Part shown: positions 25,940 to 33,307 of the stretch, piece by piece
Numbering within the stretch: the first letter of the stretch is position 1
Layout of the letters: the number at the start of each line of letters is the position of its first letter
DNA from: CAINVV01 sp964506325
GTDB taxonomy: Bacteria > Bacteroidota > Bacteroidia > Bacteroidales > Prolixibacteraceae
Assembly (NCBI GenBank): GCA_964506325.1
Contig: CAZDLO010000037.1
Location: forward strand, 1-33,404
DNA: 33,404 nucleotides
Direction of reading: 5' to 3'
Program-made: the position numbers and the translations under genes
The notes under the pieces: model-generated
Databases searched by the model: none
Told to the model about the DNA's origin: nothing
What the model saw: the letters and a program-made list of their open reading frames with translations, nothing else

Positions 25940-27181
25940 ATGAACTCACGTGAACGCATTCTTGCCGCCATCCAGCACAAACAGCCTGATCGTATTCCTG
26001 TAGACCTCGGTGCTACTCCCAGCTCAGGTATTTCGGTGGTCGCCTATAAAAATCTGATCAACCACATGGGGATGGGGCACCTGAAAAATAAAGTGTATGA
26101 TGTGATTCAGGAAGTTACACAACCTGAAATGGAACTTTTAGATCATTTCGGAGTGGATGTTCTCGATATCGGGCGTGAGTTTAATACTGCGGAAAATTAC
26201 TGGCAGGAGCTGGAATTAATAGCTGGAACACCGGCTTTTTATCCTAAATGGTTCAACCCTGAAAAACAGGCAGACGGATCCTGGTTGGCTCCGGGAAAAA
26301 CCGGCGAATTCATTGGGAAAATGCCCCAGGGAGCCACTTTCTTCGACCAGCTGATATTTCCTTACAAGGAAGGTTATCCTGACAGCTACGAAAAGTTAGG
26401 GGATGAAATGGGCCGCGTTATCTGGGGAGGTTTCGGTTTTACACCATACGACTGGATCGATGAACCTGGATTTTGGGAGATGCTTCGTGCAAAAACCCTG
26501 GTGCTACGTCAGAAAACTGACAAAGCACTGCTTTTGGGCGTAGGTTGTAACCTCTTCGAATGGGGCACATTTCTACGACGGATTGATAACTTCCTTATGG
26601 ATCTCTTCCTAGAAACTGATCAGGTTCACAAGCTTATGGATGCCCTCATGGTACGGCACATGGAATTTTTAGGGAAAGTTTGTGCTGCTGTCGGGGATAT
26701 CGTTGATATCCTCAAATTTGGCGACGACCTGGGTACCAATACCGGCCCATTCATACCAAATGAAACATACCGTGAGTTTTTCCTGCCCCGGCACAAACAA
26801 ATGTGCGAATTCGTGAAAGCCAATTCAAAGGCACATACCATGTTGCATTGTTGCGGTGGCATATATGAACTGATTCCCGATCTGATTGAGGCAGGGTTTG
26901 AAATTCTGAACCCCATTCAAATAAATGCCATCAACATGGAGCCGAAAAAGCTGAAACTGGAATTTGGAAAAGACCTCACTTTCTGGGGTGGGGGAGTCAA
27001 TACCCAAAGTGTTCTTAACCGTGCAACTCCAGGAGAAGTAAAAAAGCATGTAACCCAAAACCTTGAGGCATTTTATACAGATGGTGGGTTTGTCTTTAAT
27101 ACAGTTCACAACATTCTGTCCGATGTTCCGCCTCAAAATATCGTGGCCATGTTCGAGGCTGTTAAAGAATTCAGGGGGTAG
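25940..27181 (+). CDS. Uroporphyrinogen-decarboxylase-family protein (methyltransferase-like)
   Basis: A 413-residue TIM-barrel protein of the URO-D superfamily. It begins MNSRERILAAIQHKQPDRIPVD, as the methyltransferase-like branch (MtaA/CmuA relatives) does, not like HemE. HCCGGI (about residue 303) supplies the His and Cys expected of a zinc site. The late motif VHNILSDVPPQNIVAMFEA has His-Asn where several methyltransferases carry a Cys. True HemE function is unlikely. It is the fourth gene of the isomerase-kinase-dehydrogenase operon (27 bp after the dehydrogenase) and precedes a C_GCAxxG_C_C gene by 27 bp. The substrate is unknown; removal of methyl groups from methylated sugars is a speculation. 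Confidence 0.8.
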   Translation: MNSRERILAAIQHKQPDRIPVDLGATPSSGISVVAYKNLINHMGMGHLKNKVYDVIQEVTQPEMELLDHFGVDVLDIGREFNTAENYWQELELIAGTPAFYPKWFNPEKQADGSWLAPGKTGEFIGKMPQGATFFDQLIFPYKEGYPDSYEKLGDEMGRVIWGGFGFTPYDWIDEPGFWEMLRAKTLVLRQKTDKALLLGVGCNLFEWGTFLRRIDNFLMDLFLETDQVHKLMDALMVRHMEFLGKVCAAVGDIVDILKFGDDLGTNTGPFIPNETYREFFLPRHKQMCEFVKANSKAHTMLHCCGGIYELIPDLIEAGFEILNPIQINAINMEPKKLKLEFGKDLTFWGGGVNTQSVLNRATPGEVKKHVTQNLEAFYTDGGFVFNTVHNILSDVPPQNIVAMFEAVKEFRG

Positions 27182-27208
27182 GTTAATAGTAATTATTTTC
27201 AGAAAATC

Positions 27209-27652
27209 ATGCCATCTAAAATACTAAAGGCGATTTCTTTGCATAAATCAGGATTCAACTGTGCACAGTCCGTGGTGGCTGCTTTCGATGAAGAGTTGAA
27301 TATGGACAGGAGCCTGGCCTTGACCATGTCAGTTGGATTTGGAGGTGGAATGGGAAGGATGCAGGAGAAATGCGGAGCAGTAACCGGTGCATTTATGGTG
27401 CTGGGTGTCTGCAACGGAAGGAAATTCGCGGACAATGCCGGACTGAAAAATGAAACATACTCAATGATTCAGCGCTTCGAGCAGAAATTTAAGGCTATTC
27501 ATCAGACAACCAATTGCATGGAACTGCTGAAATGTGACATTAAAACTCAGGAAGGATTCCAGTCAGCCCGTGACAACGGGTTGTTTGAATCTGTTTGTGA
27601 TAAATGCATAGCTGATGCCATTTGCCTGGTTGAAGAATTGATCCGTGAATAA
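27209..27652 (+). CDS. C_GCAxxG_C_C-family protein
   Basis: A 147-residue cysteine-rich cytoplasmic protein. It carries the family pattern: FNCAQSV (C18), then KCGAVTGAFMVLG (the GCAxxG-like block, here KCGAVTG), then C103 and C109 in TNCMELLKCD, and C130/C133 in VCDKCIADA. The conserved cysteines are proposed redox or metal ligands, but no biochemical role is established to my knowledge. It lies 27 bp after the URO-D-like gene and 32 bp before an NTF2-like gene. Confidence 0.82.
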   Translation: MPSKILKAISLHKSGFNCAQSVVAAFDEELNMDRSLALTMSVGFGGGMGRMQEKCGAVTGAFMVLGVCNGRKFADNAGLKNETYSMIQRFEQKFKAIHQTTNCMELLKCDIKTQEGFQSARDNGLFESVCDKCIADAICLVEELIRE

Positions 27653-27684
27653 GATGCAATCTTACTTTTTTTATACAATATCAA

Positions 27685-28047
27685 ATGTCTCCTAAAGAAG
27701 TTATCCTGAAATGGATCGATGTTTTTAACAAGGGGAATGCGCACAATATTGCTGACTTTTATTCCGAAAATGCAGTCAATCATCAAGTTGCCAATGAGCC
27801 TGTAGTGGGAAAACCTGCTATTTTCAAAATGTTTCAGGAGGAATTTGCAGGTGCCGAAATGATCTGCATTCCTGAGAATATTTTTGAGGATGGCGAGTGG
27901 GCTATCCTCGAATGGAAAGATCCCCTTGGATTAAGAGGATGTGGATTCTTTCATGTTGTCAACGATAAAATTGAATTTCAGCGCGGGTACTGGGATAAAC
28001 TTTCATTTTTAAAAATTCATTCACTTCCGATGCCGGAAAATTTTTGA
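27685..28047 (+). CDS. SnoaL/NTF2-like small protein
   Basis: A 120-residue single-domain protein with the NTF2-like layout: helix KEVILKWIDVFNKGNAHNIADFYSENAVNHQ, then a beta-sheet with VVGKPAIFKMFQEEF and WAILEWKDP. The ADFYSENAVNH stretch is typical of the SnoaL-like polyketide-cyclase/limonene-hydrolase fold. No catalytic set can be assigned. It is the last gene of the mannose-linked operon, 32 bp downstream of the C_GCAxxG_C_C gene; a 120-bp gap with its own -7 promoter element follows. Confidence 0.8.
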   Translation: MSPKEVILKWIDVFNKGNAHNIADFYSENAVNHQVANEPVVGKPAIFKMFQEEFAGAEMICIPENIFEDGEWAILEWKDPLGLRGCGFFHVVNDKIEFQRGYWDKLSFLKIHSLPMPENF

Positions 28048-28152
28048 CGCTTTCCCATTGATTTCTTCCTTTTTACAATCCACAATCAGTAATAATTTTT
28101 CCGGGTATTTCTCCATGGCTGCATTTTCAGGGAGGAAGAATAATTTTTACTT

Positions 28153-28160
28153 TATCTTTG
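28153..28160 (+). promoter_or_regulatory. -7 promoter element upstream of the lipoprotein gene
   Basis: TATCTTTG matches TAnnTTTG fully; there is no clear TTTG 19 bp upstream. Transcription would start at about 28165-28168, which makes an ATG at 28168 nearly leaderless and favours the ATG at 28189 as start codon. Confidence 0.45.
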
Positions 28161-28188
28161 GCGCAACATGAATTTTCTAAAGTCCAAT

Positions 28189-30066
28189 ATGACATTCATT
28201 ATTAATTGTTTGTACAGGTCTGTTATTGCCTTAATGATATTTGTTGGTGTGATTTCCTGCGGAGACCCTTCTACAGGAGCAAAGGGAAAGGACGGTCAGG
28301 ATAGGCCCATCGCTGCGCAGGATGAAAATTTGGATCGTGACAGTACACAGAACGTGACAGCTGTAATGGTTTCTCCCAGGAATCCTCGCCCTGGTGAAGT
28401 TTTCCGGGTGATGACAACAGGGGGTAAAAGCATACAGAAAGCCAGGTTATTCGTCAGTACTCCTGGTGGGATGCTGGAATCTTTAAGTACCAGGAGCGGA
28501 TACGGATTGCCTTACTGGCGGATTGATGAGTTTAAGGCTGCCGGACAAGGGAAATACATGGTAGCTCTCAGAACGGGAGCTACAACCACCGGTTATCTTG
28601 ATATCGTTGTCGCTGATAAGCCCGCCCTGCCTTCCACACAGGAAGTCTGGCACACAGAGAAGGGGTGGGATGCAGCCTGCGAAGAACTCTATTCGGCCTG
28701 GGTCAATGCGCTTTTTTGCGATGCAGACGAGCGTGCATCCTGGAAAGCATTGCATGAAGTTACTCAAAACAGCAATCACAATTTTCTCTACAATCATCTG
28801 TCACTGAACGAAGACAATCCCTCAGAAAAACTAAGGGTGCAGATGCAGCCGGATTGTGCAGACAATCCCTTTTTCCTGCGTGCCTATTTTGCATGGAAAC
28901 TTGGATTGCCTTTTGGATTCCACGAGTGCGACCGCGGTTACCTTGGGAAAGCACCGGGAACAGGGAAATGGGTAACCAACGAAATTCAAATTTCAGGTGC
29001 TCCGGTAAGAAAATTCAATATTTTTATGCGAATGGTGGCAAATGGTGTACATTCAGGTACTGCCCGCACCGCCTTAAAGGATGAAAATTCCGATTATTAC
29101 CCTGTCCCGCTTACAGCTGAGGCCTTACGCCCGGGAATAGTCTTTGCGGATCCTTATGGACATACCTTAATCCTGGTTAATAAAATACCACAGGATAATC
29201 ATAAGCCTGGAGTTCTCCTTTCTGTAGATGCCCAGCCTGATGGCACAGTCGGTATCAAGAGATTCTGGAAAGGGAACTTTCTTTTCAATACCAATGAGGT
29301 TGTGGGAGAACCAGGGTTCAAAGCCTTCAGGCCGATTGTGAAAATGGACGGCAAATACCGGCTTATTAAATCTCATGAGATAGGATCTGCCAAAGGAATA
29401 ATACCTTTCTCATTGCAGCAGAAAGGAATGAAAAGCACCGACTTCTATCATCTGATGGATAGAATCATTAATCCAAAGCCACTTGACCCGGAAACTGCGT
29501 TACTGGACCTTATACAGGCTCTCTATGAGCAGCTTACGGTGAGAATTACCTCAGTGGCCAATGGAGAAGCCTATGTGAAATCACACCCCGGCACTGTGAT
29601 ACCAATGCCGGGAAATGCCAACGGTGTATTTCAGACAGGCGGAATATGGGAGGACTTTTCTACCCCGAACCGCGATCTAAGGCTACTGATCGCGATGGAT
29701 GCCGTAATGGACTTTCCTGCCAGGATCATTGGCTCTCCTCAGGATTACAAACTACCGGTACTGCAGTCTCCCGAACATGTTAAACAGAACCTGGAGGAAC
29801 TTTTAGCCAAAAAATTAGCTGAACTTTCAATAACCTATATACGCACCAACGGTACGGAACAAAAACTTACAATGGGCGAAATTTTAATGCGAAGGGAGGC
29901 TTTTGAAATGGCATACAATCCAAACGACGGGGTTGAAATCCGCTGGGGGGCTCCTCAAAACAGCGAAGAACGCTCTTCCTGCAAACGCCAGGTGCCTGCC
30001 AGTCAGCTTGAAAGAATGAGATCCGTTCGTGTTTGGTTCACCAAGAGGCTTCATCCTCCTACCTGA
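28189..30066 (+). CDS. Lipoprotein with Ig-like domain and candidate papain/transglutaminase-like domain
   Basis: A 625-residue protein from the ATG at 28189 (an ATG seven codons earlier is possible). The signal ends in VGVISC, with lipidated Cys at 24 followed by Gly-Asp. Residues ~57-145 look like an Ig-like beta-sandwich (VMVSPRNPRPGEVFRV...YMVALRTGATTTGYLDIVV). A second domain contains PDCADNPFFLRAYFAWKLG (C223), PGIVFADPYGHTLILVNK (H325) and LLSVDAQPDGT (D347): the order Cys, His, Asp, with Cys at a helix start and His on a strand, as in papain-like and transglutaminase-like hydrolases. The C-terminal ~200 residues are mostly helical. I do not recognise a named family; enzymatic activity is inference. 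It is convergent with the Ehr-like genes. Confidence 0.7.
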   Translation: MTFIINCLYRSVIALMIFVGVISCGDPSTGAKGKDGQDRPIAAQDENLDRDSTQNVTAVMVSPRNPRPGEVFRVMTTGGKSIQKARLFVSTPGGMLESLSTRSGYGLPYWRIDEFKAAGQGKYMVALRTGATTTGYLDIVVADKPALPSTQEVWHTEKGWDAACEELYSAWVNALFCDADERASWKALHEVTQNSNHNFLYNHLSLNEDNPSEKLRVQMQPDCADNPFFLRAYFAWKLGLPFGFHECDRGYLGKAPGTGKWVTNEIQISGAPVRKFNIFMRMVANGVHSGTARTALKDENSDYYPVPLTAEALRPGIVFADPYGHTLILVNKIPQDNHKPGVLLSVDAQPDGTVGIKRFWKGNFLFNTNEVVGEPGFKAFRPIVKMDGKYRLIKSHEIGSAKGIIPFSLQQKGMKSTDFYHLMDRIINPKPLDPETALLDLIQALYEQLTVRITSVANGEAYVKSHPGTVIPMPGNANGVFQTGGIWEDFSTPNRDLRLLIAMDAVMDFPARIIGSPQDYKLPVLQSPEHVKQNLEELLAKKLAELSITYIRTNGTEQKLTMGEILMRREAFEMAYNPNDGVEIRWGAPQNSEERSSCKRQVPASQLERMRSVRVWFTKRLHPPT

Positions 30067-30096
30067 TCAGAATCCCTTTCCTAAAATGAGTGCGTT

Positions 30097-30849
30097 TTAC
30101 TTGTCATTACCCGTCAGGCTTAGTAAGCCGTTGATGACAGTCAGCGGATGTACAGGGTTTCCGGGTATGAAAAGGTCGACTTTGTAACGTTCGGTAAAAC
30201 TGCGGTCTATGGCATTGCTGCCTTCAAAAATTCCTCCGCTTATGGCATCTGTGCCTGCCAGGATAACCATCTTGGGTTCGGGAACTGCATCATAACAGAT
30301 TTGTAAAGGTTCAGCCATATTAACGGTGATGGGTCCCGTTATGACAATTCCATCGGCATGGCGGGGCGATGCGACGAACTCAATTCCAAATCTGCTCAGG
30401 TCGAATTGCACATTGTTGGCTGCATTGAGTTCCCATTCGCAACTATTGTCACCACCTGCAGATACCTGTCTAAGTTTCAGTGATTTGCCGAAAATTGATT
30501 TGAAGTCTTTAGATATCAGATTTTTGTCTAATTCTATAGGTTGATCTGAACCTTCTTTTATTACGAGTCTTTCCCTGACGTTGGTTGAAAGTTTATAATC
30601 AGTTGTGAAAACTATTTTCTGCGGAAATTTCAGGGCGCATTCACCGCAGAAGGTGCATTTTCCAAGGTCAATTGCCACAGGGGCCATGGATATTGCACCG
30701 GTCGGACAGCAGTCTGAAAGGGCTGACTCATCCACCGGGACGGTAGATATGACCGGCCTGCCACGAAATATACCGGGGACTTTTACATTTCTAACATCAG
30801 GGATATACTGCTTCCCCTGGTGGTACCATATTCTTAAATTGTCCAGCAT
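30097..30849 (-). CDS. Ehr/hydrogenase-4-like small subunit: one-cluster ferredoxin fused to a NuoB/HyfI-like domain
   Basis: A 250-residue cytoplasmic subunit of a complex-I-like membrane complex. Residues ~30-90 form a ferredoxin domain: the first motif keeps only its last cysteine position (DCCPTGAI, C47/C48), while the second keeps C65, C68 and C71 (KCTFCGECALKFP) but has Phe75 at its last cysteine. That leaves exactly the four ligands for one [4Fe-4S] cluster. Residues ~120-245 are NuoB/HyfI-like (RFGIEFVASPRHADGIVITG, SGGIF, VDLFIPGNPVHP). Of the N2-type ligands only C137 (GGDNSCEWEL) remains; the others are D134, D201 (GTDAISGG) and N231 (PGNP). Gene order behind HyfF- and HyfG-like genes supports the assignment; a 200-bp gap separates it from the large-subunit gene. 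Confidence 0.85.
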   Translation of the reverse strand: MLDNLRIWYHQGKQYIPDVRNVKVPGIFRGRPVISTVPVDESALSDCCPTGAISMAPVAIDLGKCTFCGECALKFPQKIVFTTDYKLSTNVRERLVIKEGSDQPIELDKNLISKDFKSIFGKSLKLRQVSAGGDNSCEWELNAANNVQFDLSRFGIEFVASPRHADGIVITGPITVNMAEPLQICYDAVPEPKMVILAGTDAISGGIFEGSNAIDRSFTERYKVDLFIPGNPVHPLTVINGLLSLTGNDK

Positions 30850-30893
30850 ATATTCAGTATTAATTTAGCATTTCATTGAAATCTCTTGAATTC

Positions 30894-30922
30894 ATTGTCC
30901 GGATTCAGCAAAATCGGACAAT
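30894..30922. promoter_or_regulatory. Inverted repeat upstream of the Ehr-like small-subunit gene
   Basis: ATTGTCCG (30894-30901) and CGGACAAT (30915-30922) form an 8-bp perfect inverted repeat with a 13-bp loop, 45 bp before the small-subunit ATG. No T-tract follows on either strand, so it is more likely an operator or mRNA hairpin than a terminator. It lies in an AT-rich 200-bp gap in which I find no full TAnnTTTG element on the minus strand. Confidence 0.4.
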
Positions 30923-31049
30923 TCACGCTATATTTTATTAAAGCTTTAGTTTAATTGAATTAATATAAAACATTAATTAATATATTCATACGAATATTAA
31001 AAACCTCTGTTTCCTGGTTTTCCTGTCAAATCATTTCTTTTCCAGGTTT

Positions 31050-32546
31050 CTACAAATCATGACCGGCATACGAGAGGTTAAAACTCTTGTTGCAGATCGG
31101 AAAATCCGAGATTTCATTGTTTCTGACCGACAGGGCCAGAGCCAGCCAGTTATGGAACGACGGATCTTTGATTTTATAATGAACAATTTCTCCGTTCTGA
31201 CCCGTTATACAGCTATGGCAAATTTCACCACGCCATCCTTCCACCAGAGAAAGGGTGAAAAGATCAGCTCCGGGATGGGAGAGTGGACTGTTTTCTGATA
31301 TATCAGGAACATTGGAAAGTAAGGCACGCAGATAGGAAATAGACTGTAAAACCTCATTTTTCCTGACCTGGACCCGCGAATAGACGTCACCGTGTTGCTT
31401 AACTTTGGCTTCGTGGTCAATTTCGTGGTACAAACTATGTGGATGGGAGGACCTGATATCACGGTTCAATCCACTTGTGCGGGCAGCCATGCCAACTGCT
31501 CCGATAGACAATGTATCTTCATTTGAAACGACGCCGGTCCGTTCAAATCGCGACAATGCGCTTTGCAGGCTGAATAACTGCTTGTTCATCTCCCGGAAAT
31601 CAGGTTCATAGGCATCCAAAACTTCATGTAACCTTTTAGCCAGTGCCGGGGTAAATGGGAACCTGTTTTCTCCAGGCCTGATCAGCCCTTTTGACAGCCT
31701 GTTTCCGCACCATTCCTGCATGAAATTGACAATGGGAGTCCTAAGTCTTCCGTAAACGGAACTGCCCAGTTGGTAGGCAATATCTGTGCATAGTGCACTA
31801 AGGTCACCGGTATGAATGGCAATTCTTTCCAGCTCAAGCGCTAAGGTGCGGGAAAAGTCTGTGTCACGGTTGGTTTTGAAACCGGCAAGGCTCTCCCATA
31901 CATGAGCAAATGCAGTTGAGTGGCCAGCCACCGTATCTCCTGCTATGTTTTCTGCCAGTGTAGCAAGTTGGGACAATTGCGTTTTTTGTCTGAACAACGA
32001 TTCTATGCCCCTGTGCTGATAACCGAGTTGGATTTCAAGATGAAGAATCTGCTCCCCATTGCAAATAAACCTGAAATATCCAGGTTCAATAACACCGGCA
32101 TGTATAGGTCCCACGCCAACCTCGTGAAGTTCTTCACTGTCAATCGAATAGAATGGATAATTGGCGATATTCTGTCCTGAATCTGAACGGTCGAAGGAAT
32201 ACCTCACAGGCTTTAACCAGGGGTGATCGCTAAAGAGAATGCCGAAATTTTCGTGGATTTCACGCTCAAATTTCTCATAACATATCTGCCTGGCAGAAAG
32301 GGAGGGCAACCGGTCATTACTACCTACCCTGCAAGAGGAGAGAAGTATTGTATGCTCTTTGTCATCTGCAATACAGCATATCAATTTAACCTGCTTACCG
32401 GTGCGGTAACCGAAATAATTGACGCAATGCCTTTCCTGTATTCCATCTGTCAATCCTGAATTCAGAACCAGGAAGTCTTTGTAATCCAATTCCGGAATCA
32501 TTGAAACCGGCACAGATTGGTTGTTTTTTATCTTTAGCGTTTGCAT
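31050..32546 (-). CDS. Ehr/HyfG-like large subunit lacking NiFe ligands (NuoC-NuoD type fusion)
   Basis: A 498-residue subunit from the ATG at 32546 (a TTG two codons earlier overlaps the upstream stop). The N-terminal ~115 residues are NuoC-like (FEREIHENFGILFSDHPWL); the rest is hydrogenase-large-subunit/NuoD-like (VGVGPIHAGVIEPGYFRF, LEIQLGYQHRGIESLF). The L1 motif, normally RxCGxCxxxH, reads NIAGDTVAGH: Ala202 and Thr205 replace both cysteines, His209 stays. The C-terminal L2 motif, normally DPCxxC, reads NLSYAG: Ser492 and Gly495 replace the cysteines. It therefore cannot hold a [NiFe] centre and belongs with energy-converting hydrogenase-related (Ehr) complexes. The protein ends at GHDL with no cleavable extension. 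It follows the HyfF-like gene within a few bases. Confidence 0.88.
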   Translation of the reverse strand: MQTLKIKNNQSVPVSMIPELDYKDFLVLNSGLTDGIQERHCVNYFGYRTGKQVKLICCIADDKEHTILLSSCRVGSNDRLPSLSARQICYEKFEREIHENFGILFSDHPWLKPVRYSFDRSDSGQNIANYPFYSIDSEELHEVGVGPIHAGVIEPGYFRFICNGEQILHLEIQLGYQHRGIESLFRQKTQLSQLATLAENIAGDTVAGHSTAFAHVWESLAGFKTNRDTDFSRTLALELERIAIHTGDLSALCTDIAYQLGSSVYGRLRTPIVNFMQEWCGNRLSKGLIRPGENRFPFTPALAKRLHEVLDAYEPDFREMNKQLFSLQSALSRFERTGVVSNEDTLSIGAVGMAARTSGLNRDIRSSHPHSLYHEIDHEAKVKQHGDVYSRVQVRKNEVLQSISYLRALLSNVPDISENSPLSHPGADLFTLSLVEGWRGEICHSCITGQNGEIVHYKIKDPSFHNWLALALSVRNNEISDFPICNKSFNLSYAGHDL

Positions 32547-32548
32547 AT

Positions 32549-33307
32549 TCAATGAGGTAACAGGATAACACTCTCTTTTAGCAGTTCAACAAATACAGGC
32601 GGAGGGTTTAAACCCAGGTAAACAGCCAGGGCCAGTAAAACAAATTGGGAAAGTGATTCCCACGAACTTGTTGGCCGCACATGGCTGTCATCAAATTCTT
32701 CTGCCGGCAAAAAGAGTACTTTAAATATGTTTTTTCCGAAAGCCCAGATAATCATTGTCAGAAGCAACAAAACAGCGATTAGGAGCAGAATCTGATGTGC
32801 ATCGAAGATCGATTTGAATATCAGGAATTCGCTTACAAACAGTCCCGACGGAGGCATCGCAGCTGAACTGAAAAATCCCAGGAGCAGCACCATCGCTCCG
32901 GTTGGATTGTATTTGAAATAATTGCCCGTGTGGTTGATGCTCTTACTCTGAAATACACGGTAGAGCTGATTGTATTGAAAAAACAGGCTTGATTTGACGA
33001 AAGCATGAAGGATAATATGCAGGATGGCAGCATAATATCCAATACCGCCTGCAGCTACACCAAGCATCACGATTCCCATATGTTCTATGCCTGAATAGGC
33101 AAACATTCGTTTGATGTTTTTCACTTTGAGCATGTAAACTGTTGCTACAAAGAGCGAAAGGAAGGCAGCAGTTCCAACCACCAGCTGAGCCCAGTGCAAA
33201 AGAGGTGTTTTCGCTATGACAATGTAAAACCGGAAAATACCCACAAAACCAAGATTCATCAGCACGCTCGCCATCAGTGCACCGGCAGGGGCAGGGGCAG
33301 TAGTCAT
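32549..33307 (-). CDS. HyfF-like antiporter-type membrane subunit, 5' truncated
   Basis: The C-terminal ~250 residues of a NuoL/M/N-type subunit of the hydrogenase-4 HyfF kind (full length about 480-500). Visible are APAPAGALMASVLMNLGFVG (the helix-7/8 region; the family usually has His-Ser before it), NIKRMFAYSGIEHMGIVMLG, the HAFVKSSLFF helix with its channel lysine, and MPPSGLFVSEFLIFKSIF (helix 12). It directly precedes the large-subunit gene, with stop and start regions touching. An ATG at 33307 exists in frame but is not a genuine start: family similarity stops at about 33298, where the DNA becomes GC-rich and apparently foreign. The native gene should continue past this point in the true genome. 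Confidence 0.85.
   Translation of the reverse strand: MTTAPAPAGALMASVLMNLGFVGIFRFYIVIAKTPLLHWAQLVVGTAAFLSLFVATVYMLKVKNIKRMFAYSGIEHMGIVMLGVAAGGIGYYAAILHIILHAFVKSSLFFQYNQLYRVFQSKSINHTGNYFKYNPTGAMVLLLGFFSSAAMPPSGLFVSEFLIFKSIFDAHQILLLIAVLLLLTMIIWAFGKNIFKVLFLPAEEFDDSHVRPTSSWESLSQFVLLALAVYLGLNPPPVFVELLKESVILLPH

Noticed and set aside
28071..28140. TTCTTCC / GGAAGAA inverted pair after the NTF2-like gene
   Set aside because: Loop of about 55 bases and only 7 bp stem; likely chance, not a terminator.
30097..32546. Active group 4 [NiFe] hydrogenase or formate hydrogenlyase
   Set aside because: Neither L1 nor L2 cysteines are present and no maturation genes are visible; Ehr-like is the supported call.
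33305..33307. ATG at 33307 as the true start of the HyfF-like gene
   Set aside because: It would remove the N-terminal half of the subunit and lies in GC-rich, apparently foreign sequence; the gene is truncated by the probable false join.
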